Shown here: one piece after another, positions 6,658 to 10,825 of the stretch
How the letters are laid out: each line of letters begins with the position of its first letter
How positions within the stretch are numbered: position 1 is the stretch's first letter
Assembly: GCA_004556875.1 (NCBI GenBank)
Contig: SFFP01000046.1
Span: 1 to 10,825, forward strand
Direction of reading: 5' to 3'
DNA length: 10,825 nt
DNA from: Ruminococcus flavefaciens
GTDB lineage: Bacteria; Bacillota_A; Clostridia; Oscillospirales; Ruminococcaceae
Notes under the pieces: generated by a model
Told to the model about the DNA's origin: nothing
The model's database searches: none
The model's input: only the letters and a program-made list of their open reading frames with translations
Translations under genes and position numbers: made by a program

Positions 6658-6680
6658 AAAATTTAGCTTTGCTAAGTTTT
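6658..6680 (+). terminator. Weak A+T-rich hairpin after recO, possible terminator
   Basis: AAAATTTAGC (6658-6667) pairs with GCTAAGTTTT (6671-6680) around a 3-nt loop: 10 bp with one T-G wobble, the 3' arm ending in four T. It begins 3 nt after the recO stop. The stem is A+T-rich and the T run short, so termination is likely partial and some read-through into mutS2 is expected. Confidence 0.5.
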
Positions 6681-6685
6681 GAGAG

Positions 6686-6741
6686 AGTAGAAAGCAGTAT
6701 TATGCAGTAAAGCTGTTTCTGCTCTCTGCTTACTGCTTACT
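6686..6741. repeat. Long imperfect palindrome with AGCAGTA motifs between recO and mutS2
   Basis: AGTA (6686-6689) pairs with TACT (6738-6741), AGCAGTA (6693-6699) with TACTGCT (6731-6737), GCAG (6704-6707) with CTGC (6726-6729), and AGC (6711-6713) with GCT (6721-6723), with small bulges and a 7-nt loop. The right arm contains repeated TGCTTACT units. The internal repetition resembles short dispersed palindromic elements of the REP/MITE type, but a single copy is visible here, so that is inference. Confidence 0.55.
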
Positions 6742-6759
6742 AAATCATAAAGGATAATT

Positions 6760-9150
6760 ATGGATAAATATTTGAAAACACTTGAACTGGACAAGATCCT
6801 TGAAATGCTTGCCGAGCTAACCTCTAATGAGGAGACTCACCGTATGGCATTGGCGGTCCGTCCCGATACAGACCTTGAAAGGGTAAGATACGAATGTCTG
6901 AAAACTTCTCAGGCACTGTCCCTTTCGGTGCAGTTCGGAACACCGCCTTTCGGCAATTTCAAGGATATAAGCTCTGTTGCTGCAAGAGCTAAGTCGGGAG
7001 CAGTAATATCTCTCCGCGACCTCATGGATATAGCAGCTATGCTGAGACAGATAAAGTCTTTAGCAGACTGGTACGCTCACTGCGAAAACGTTGAGACCGA
7101 GCTGAGCTACCTTTTTTCAAGATTGCAGCCTAACGACTGGCTGCTTGAAAAGCTTGAGCGTTCAATAATCTCTGAAAATGAGATAGCCGACGCTGCAAGT
7201 GCGGAGCTGGCTGCAATACGCCGAAAGATAAACCGCGCAGGTATGCAGCTCCGCGAAACTCTCGATAAGATGATAAAGAACAAGACCACTCAGCAGTATT
7301 TGCAGGAGAGCAATGTCACTATCCGTGACGGACGCTTCGTTCTTCCTGTAAAGTCGGAATACCGCGGACAGGTAAGCGGTCTTATACACGATACATCGGC
7401 TACGGGACAGACTATATTCATCGAGCCTATGGCTATCGTTGAGGCAAATAACGATATACGTCTCCTTGAAGCAAAGGAGCAGGAGGAGATCGAGCGCATC
7501 GTCCGTCAGCTCTGCCGTGAATGCGGCGACTATGCTGATATACTTGCCGAGAATTACAAGGTCTGCACTGAGCTTAACCTTTATTTTGCAAAGTCTAACC
7601 TTGCGGCTAAGCTCAACTGCTCACTGCCCGAAATAACCGATGACGGCAAGATGTACCTCAAAAAGGCGCGTCACCCTCTTATTGACAAGAACAAGGCTGT
7701 GCCTGTTGATATCAGTCTCGGTGAGGAATATCAGGCTCTTATCATCACAGGTCCGAACACTGGCGGTAAGACAGTTTCACTGAAAACAGCAGGACTCCTT
7801 GCGGCTATGACTATGTGCGGACTCCTTATACCTGTTGCCGACGGAAGCAGGATATCCGTATACGACCATATCCTTGCAGATATAGGTGACAGCCAGAGCA
7901 TCGAGCAGAACCTTTCCACATTCTCGTCCCACACAAATAAGGTAATAGAGATACTCAGCGTTGCTGATGAGCAGTCGCTGGTGCTCCTTGACGAGCTTGG
8001 TTCGGGAACTGACCCTGTTGAGGGTGCGGCACTTGCCATTTCCATTATCCGCCGTCTTATTGAGAACGGCGCGAAGATAATGGTCACCACTCATTATCAG
8101 GAGCTTAAAGTATTTGCCATTGACAGCGAGGGCGTTGAAAACGCTTCCTGCGAATTTGACATAGAGACACTTCGCCCTACTTACAGGCTCATAGTCGGTT
8201 CACCGGGTAAATCCAACGCTTTTGCGATATCAGAAAGTCTCGGTATGCCTGCGGACATAATCAGCGACGCAAAGGCGAGAGTAAGCGAGGCTAATACCCG
8301 TCTTGAAGAGGTTATCGGAAAGCTCGAAAGCACCCGTCTTGAGCTTGAAAAGCAGAAAGAGGAGATATCACGCCTTAAAGCTCAGACTGCCGAGCATGAG
8401 GAGGCTATACGTATAGAGCGCGAAAAGCTTGAAGCTGCTAAGGCTGACGAGCTTGAAAAGGCAAGGCTTCGTGCTATGACTATAATCGAGCAGACAAAGG
8501 CTGAGTCCAATGAGCTTATTGACGAGCTTGAAAGACTCCGCAAGGAGAAGGACAAAAAGGACTTCAGCGCTAATGTTTCAAACCTTAAATCAAAGTCAAA
8601 ACAGAGCTTCAACAAGATGTACGATACGGCTAATCCTGTGGACAGACGCGACCCAAATGAGGGATATGTTCTTCCGAGAAAGCTGCGCCGCGGCGATACG
8701 GTCTATGTTGTGGACTTACAGCGCAAGGGCATTGTTTCGGGAGATCCTGACGGAAGCGACTTCGTATACGTTCAGATGGGCGTTATGAAAACGAAAATGA
8801 ACATCTCACGCCTGCGCCTTGAAGAGGCTGAAAAGGTAACCGTGGGCAACAAGTCCGTGCGTCCTAACAGAAAGATGAACAAGGTGGGCGTAAAGGCTGA
8901 GCGCAGAGGAAAAATGGAGCTTGATATCCGCGGAAGCGCCTGCGATGACGGAATTTATGAGCTTGACGCATTCCTCGATCAGGCTGTTATGTCCAATATT
9001 TCCACAGTAACTATAATCCACGGCAAGGGCACGGGTCTGCTGAGACAGGCTGTGCACAAGAGACTGAAATCCCATCCCTCTGTAAAGAGCTTCAGACTTG
9101 GACTCTTCGGCGAGGGAGAGGACGGAGTTACCGTTGTCGAGCTGAAATAA
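6760..9150 (+). CDS. mutS2: MutS2 family ATPase/nuclease with Smr domain
   Basis: MutS2 lacks the mismatch-recognition domains of MutS. In different bacteria it suppresses recombination or acts on collided ribosomes; Bacillus MutS2 is a collision sensor linked to the ribosome rescue pathway. The 796 residues are close to the usual 780-790. After N-terminal helical core and clamp domains, the ATPase has Walker A GPNTGGKT at 331-338, the DIGDSQSIEQNLSTFSSH block, Walker B LLDELGSGTD from 409, and TTHYQELK. A long Glu/Lys-rich coiled coil (about 510-610) and a small beta domain (RRGDTVYVVDLQRKGIV) follow. The C-terminal Smr domain has LDIRG at 721-725 and HGKGTG at 754-759. All motifs are intact. 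The ATG has AAAGGA (6749-6754) at 5-nt spacing. It probably gets transcripts from both read-through and an unidentified local promoter. Confidence 0.97.
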   Translation: MDKYLKTLELDKILEMLAELTSNEETHRMALAVRPDTDLERVRYECLKTSQALSLSVQFGTPPFGNFKDISSVAARAKSGAVISLRDLMDIAAMLRQIKSLADWYAHCENVETELSYLFSRLQPNDWLLEKLERSIISENEIADAASAELAAIRRKINRAGMQLRETLDKMIKNKTTQQYLQESNVTIRDGRFVLPVKSEYRGQVSGLIHDTSATGQTIFIEPMAIVEANNDIRLLEAKEQEEIERIVRQLCRECGDYADILAENYKVCTELNLYFAKSNLAAKLNCSLPEITDDGKMYLKKARHPLIDKNKAVPVDISLGEEYQALIITGPNTGGKTVSLKTAGLLAAMTMCGLLIPVADGSRISVYDHILADIGDSQSIEQNLSTFSSHTNKVIEILSVADEQSLVLLDELGSGTDPVEGAALAISIIRRLIENGAKIMVTTHYQELKVFAIDSEGVENASCEFDIETLRPTYRLIVGSPGKSNAFAISESLGMPADIISDAKARVSEANTRLEEVIGKLESTRLELEKQKEEISRLKAQTAEHEEAIRIEREKLEAAKADELEKARLRAMTIIEQTKAESNELIDELERLRKEKDKKDFSANVSNLKSKSKQSFNKMYDTANPVDRRDPNEGYVLPRKLRRGDTVYVVDLQRKGIVSGDPDGSDFVYVQMGVMKTKMNISRLRLEEAEKVTVGNKSVRPNRKMNKVGVKAERRGKMELDIRGSACDDGIYELDAFLDQAVMSNISTVTIIHGKGTGLLRQAVHKRLKSHPSVKSFRLGLFGEGEDGVTVVELK

Positions 9151-9176
9151 GCATATAAAAAAGCTTAAACATTATA

Positions 9177-9237
9177 AAAGGGGCATATTTCTTTTAAATA
9201 TCTGTCTTTACAGAGTTGAAAAAATATGCCTTTTATT
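9177..9237 (+). terminator. Terminator after mutS2, with a nested inner hairpin
   Basis: GGCATATTT (9182-9190) pairs perfectly with AAATATGCC (9222-9230), and outside a two-G bulge AAAA pairs with the TTTT that opens the T-rich tail (9231-9237). Inside the 31-nt loop, CTGT-CTTT-ACAG (9202-9213) forms a smaller stem. Read on the minus strand the same arms are also followed by TTTTAT, so it could act in both directions. Confidence 0.7.
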
Positions 9238-9250
9238 ATATAATTATAAT
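9216..9250 (+). promoter_or_regulatory. Promoter of the sensor gene, embedded in the mutS2 terminator
   Basis: TTGAAA (9216-9221), a 17-bp spacer and TATAAT (9239-9244) form a near-perfect sigma-A promoter; a second TATAAT at 9245-9250 overlaps it. The 3' arm of the mutS2 terminator stem is the spacer. Transcription would start near 9251, so the in-frame ATG at 9249 cannot be the start and the GTG at 9279 is favoured. Confidence 0.8.
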
Positions 9251-9263
9251 GGAAATTTCTGAG

Positions 9264-9272
9264 AAGGGGGAG
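9264..9272 (+). promoter_or_regulatory. Ribosome binding site that sets the GTG start of the sensor gene
   Basis: AAGGGGGAG at 9264-9272 lies 6 nt before GTG 9279. The in-frame ATG at 9249 has no comparable site, and another upstream in-frame start at 9216 falls inside the promoter and terminator. Confidence 0.8.
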
Positions 9273-9278
9273 TGCATC

Positions 9279-10646
9279 GTGAAGAAAAGAAAAACTATCG
9301 CAGTAATTGCGGCTGATGTTTTCAATAACTATATGAACCGCATTTTTGTGGGTATTTCTGAGCAGTGCAAGTCCCTCGGATATGATGTGTATACATTTCT
9401 CATGCCATTCAACCTTGACAGCGGCGGACTTATACAGCAGGGTGAGGAGAATATCTTTACCCTTATAAAAGCCGATGTCATTGACGGGGTTATACTTCTT
9501 GCAGGCAACCTTGCAAGTCAGAATCTTGTGGATAAATTCGTAAAGGTTTTCTCTCACTGGGGAATACCTGTTTTGGCGCTTGACCATGAATTTGCTTTCT
9601 GTGACAGCCTTTATGCTGATGATACACAGCTTTTCGAGGAGATGACAGACCACTTTATCGAAAAGCATGGATGTAAGAAGATAATATGCCTGACAGGCCC
9701 TGAGGGAAGTCCTCCTGCCATGACACGTCTTGAAGGGTATAAGAGGTCAATGAAAAAGCACGGACTGGAAATAGCTGATGATGATATCATTTTCGGAGAT
9801 TTCTGGAAGATAGCTTCACAGCGCCTTGCAAAGCAGTTCATTACAGGTGAAAGAGCTATCCCCGATGCTGTTATGTGTGCTAATGACGATATGGCACGAA
9901 GCCTGTGCAATTCAATGGTGCTGGGCGGATACAGGATACCCGAGGATATAAAGATATCGGGATATGACGGTTCAAACAAGGCTTTGCTTGAGATACCGTC
10001 AGTTTCTACGGTGTGCCCCGAAAATATCCGAATGGGAGCAAGTGCTGTCTGCATACTCCACAACAAGCTTACGGGTGAGAATGTTCAGCCCGTTGAAACT
10101 CTTGAAAGAGGCAGACTTATCCTTGCGCGTTCATGCGGCTGCGGAAGCAATACCCTTTACAGCGTTGAAGCAGGTGAGGAATACCATAACCGTATCGAAA
10201 AATATGATGATTATTACAATAAGAGCGGTATGCTTGACAGCCTTATGCAGGAGCAAAATCTTGACTGCCTTCTGAAAAGGCTAAGTGGTTTTCTTTATAC
10301 TATAAACGGTCTTGATACATTCATGCTGTGTCTCTGCCATAATTGGGACAACGTTGAGTCTGAGAATGACGATGATTATATCCGCGAGGGATATGCGGAA
10401 AAAATGGAAGCAAAAATGGTCTTTTCGCGAAATCATACAGAATTTATCGAGCGTGAATTTTATTCGGAAGATATTATCCCCGACTTTTATGGAGGAATAC
10501 TGCGACGGTCCTTCGCTGTTCTTCCTGCTTCCGCTTCACTATATGGACAGATGTTTCGGATACTCGATATTCAGATTCGGAAATGTGCGCAACGCCGAGA
10601 GCAGAGTATTTGCAGAATGGAACAGGAATATAGGCGTAGCGCTTGA
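9279..10646 (+). CDS. Periplasmic-binding-protein-like (LacI-type) sensor; N-terminal part of a frameshifted GGDEF protein
   Basis: From GTG 9279 the frame gives 455 residues. Residues 5-290 form a LacI/ribose-binding-protein-type ligand domain: KTIAVIAADVFNNYMNRIFVG, the DGVILLAG strand, GIPVLALDHE, CANDDMARSL, ISGYDG and the closing LARSCGCG. No DNA-binding helix-turn-helix precedes it and there is no signal peptide or membrane segment, so it should bind a small ligand, probably a sugar or sugar derivative, in the cytosol. Residues 291-405 form a linker domain. From about residue 405 the product stops resembling the family and ends at TGA 10644 with a basic tail (RRSFAV to EYRRSA); the expected continuation lies in another frame. 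The true gene is thus sensor plus GGDEF with a frameshift near 10490-10507. Whether that is a mutation, a sequencing error or a recoding site cannot be decided here. Confidence 0.8.
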   Translation: MKKRKTIAVIAADVFNNYMNRIFVGISEQCKSLGYDVYTFLMPFNLDSGGLIQQGEENIFTLIKADVIDGVILLAGNLASQNLVDKFVKVFSHWGIPVLALDHEFAFCDSLYADDTQLFEEMTDHFIEKHGCKKIICLTGPEGSPPAMTRLEGYKRSMKKHGLEIADDDIIFGDFWKIASQRLAKQFITGERAIPDAVMCANDDMARSLCNSMVLGGYRIPEDIKISGYDGSNKALLEIPSVSTVCPENIRMGASAVCILHNKLTGENVQPVETLERGRLILARSCGCGSNTLYSVEAGEEYHNRIEKYDDYYNKSGMLDSLMQEQNLDCLLKRLSGFLYTINGLDTFMLCLCHNWDNVESENDDDYIREGYAEKMEAKMVFSRNHTEFIEREFYSEDIIPDFYGGILRRSFAVLPASASLYGQMFRILDIQIRKCAQRREQSICRMEQEYRRSA

Positions 10647-10825
10647 ATATCTGCGTGTCCGCACAAAGCTTGAAAGCATAAATCAGCGTATACTTATCAG
10701 TTCTATACGCGATACCCTTACAGGTATATATAACCGAAAGGGATACAACAGGTTTGCTGATGCCATTTTCCGCAAAGCCTGCGATGAAAACAAAAAGCTC
10801 CTTATTATCATGGCTGACCTTGACA
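10489..10825 (+). pseudogene. GGDEF (diguanylate cyclase) part of the frameshifted sensor gene, runs off the window
   Basis: In the frame displaced by one base from the upstream ORF, the sequence reads DGPSLFFLLPLHYMDRCFGY, then FGNVRNAESRVF and WNRNIGVALEYLRVR. It then enters a GGDEF domain: SIRDTLTGIYNRKGYNRF, followed by LLIIMADLD, whose Asp would be a metal ligand of diguanylate cyclases. The window ends before the GGDEF motif, so catalytic competence is unknown. PLHYMDRCFGY followed by EYLRVRTKLE is what I expect to link the sensor to GGDEF in related proteins, so this is the natural continuation of the 9279 gene. An in-frame ATG at 10489 could be a restart, but no ribosome binding site precedes it. 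Removing one base between about 10491 and 10507 would join the frames (DFYGEYCDGPS). Confidence 0.75.

Noticed and set aside
9216..9278. Upstream starts (9216 and ATG 9249) for the sensor gene
   Set aside because: They fall inside the terminator and promoter and before the predicted transcript start. GTG 9279 has a strong ribosome binding site and gives the expected N-terminus.
1..10825. CRISPR arrays, tRNA or rRNA genes, insertion sequences, attachment sites
   Set aside because: No regularly spaced direct repeats, cloverleaf-like stretches, rRNA-like sequence or transposase motifs were seen on either strand.

Overview
The window looks like chromosome of a Gram-positive anaerobic Firmicute (Bacillota), most likely a Ruminococcus-type member of the Oscillospiraceae. 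That is inferred from the core gene order (phoH, ybeY, era, yqzL-like, recO, mutS2), strong AGGAGG-type ribosome binding sites, near-consensus sigma-A promoters with 17-bp spacers, moderate G+C, and a helix-turn-helix-free sugar-binding-protein-like sensor joined to a GGDEF domain. No species can be named from the sequence alone.

Left part (1-1947): an A+T-rich hypothetical gene on the plus strand converges on gap (glyceraldehyde-3-phosphate dehydrogenase, minus strand). Two back-to-back hairpin terminators lie between them. A 251-bp divergent region separates gap from the next gene and holds a promoter for each.

Middle (1948-6654): first comes a 250-residue protein resembling a degenerate, probably non-catalytic histidine-kinase fold. 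Then a consensus TTGACA-N17-TATAAT promoter drives a tight run: CYTH-domain protein, PhoH-like ATPase, YbeY endoribonuclease, Era GTPase, a 33-residue YqzL-like microprotein and RecO. Several junctions overlap (phoH/ybeY by 8 nt, ybeY/era by 1 nt, yqzL/recO by 14 nt), so this is almost certainly one operon for 16S rRNA and ribosome maturation plus recombinational repair. It is a shortened form of the classical Firmicute cluster, with the 7TM-HD phosphodiesterase, dgkA and cdd genes absent.

Right part (6655-10825): a 105-bp spacer with a weak terminator-like hairpin and a longer repeat-rich hairpin precedes mutS2 (MutS2 ATPase with Smr domain). A terminator follows mutS2, and a good promoter for the next gene is embedded in it. 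The last gene starts at a GTG and encodes a soluble periplasmic-binding-protein-like sensor. Its reading frame is broken near 10490-10507, and the homologous continuation into a GGDEF domain runs in another frame to the window edge.

Most of the window is ordinary housekeeping sequence. I found no convincing new multi-gene system. The points most worth a second look are the broken sensor-GGDEF gene, the pseudokinase-like protein, the unlisted microprotein, and the palindromic spacer between recO and mutS2.
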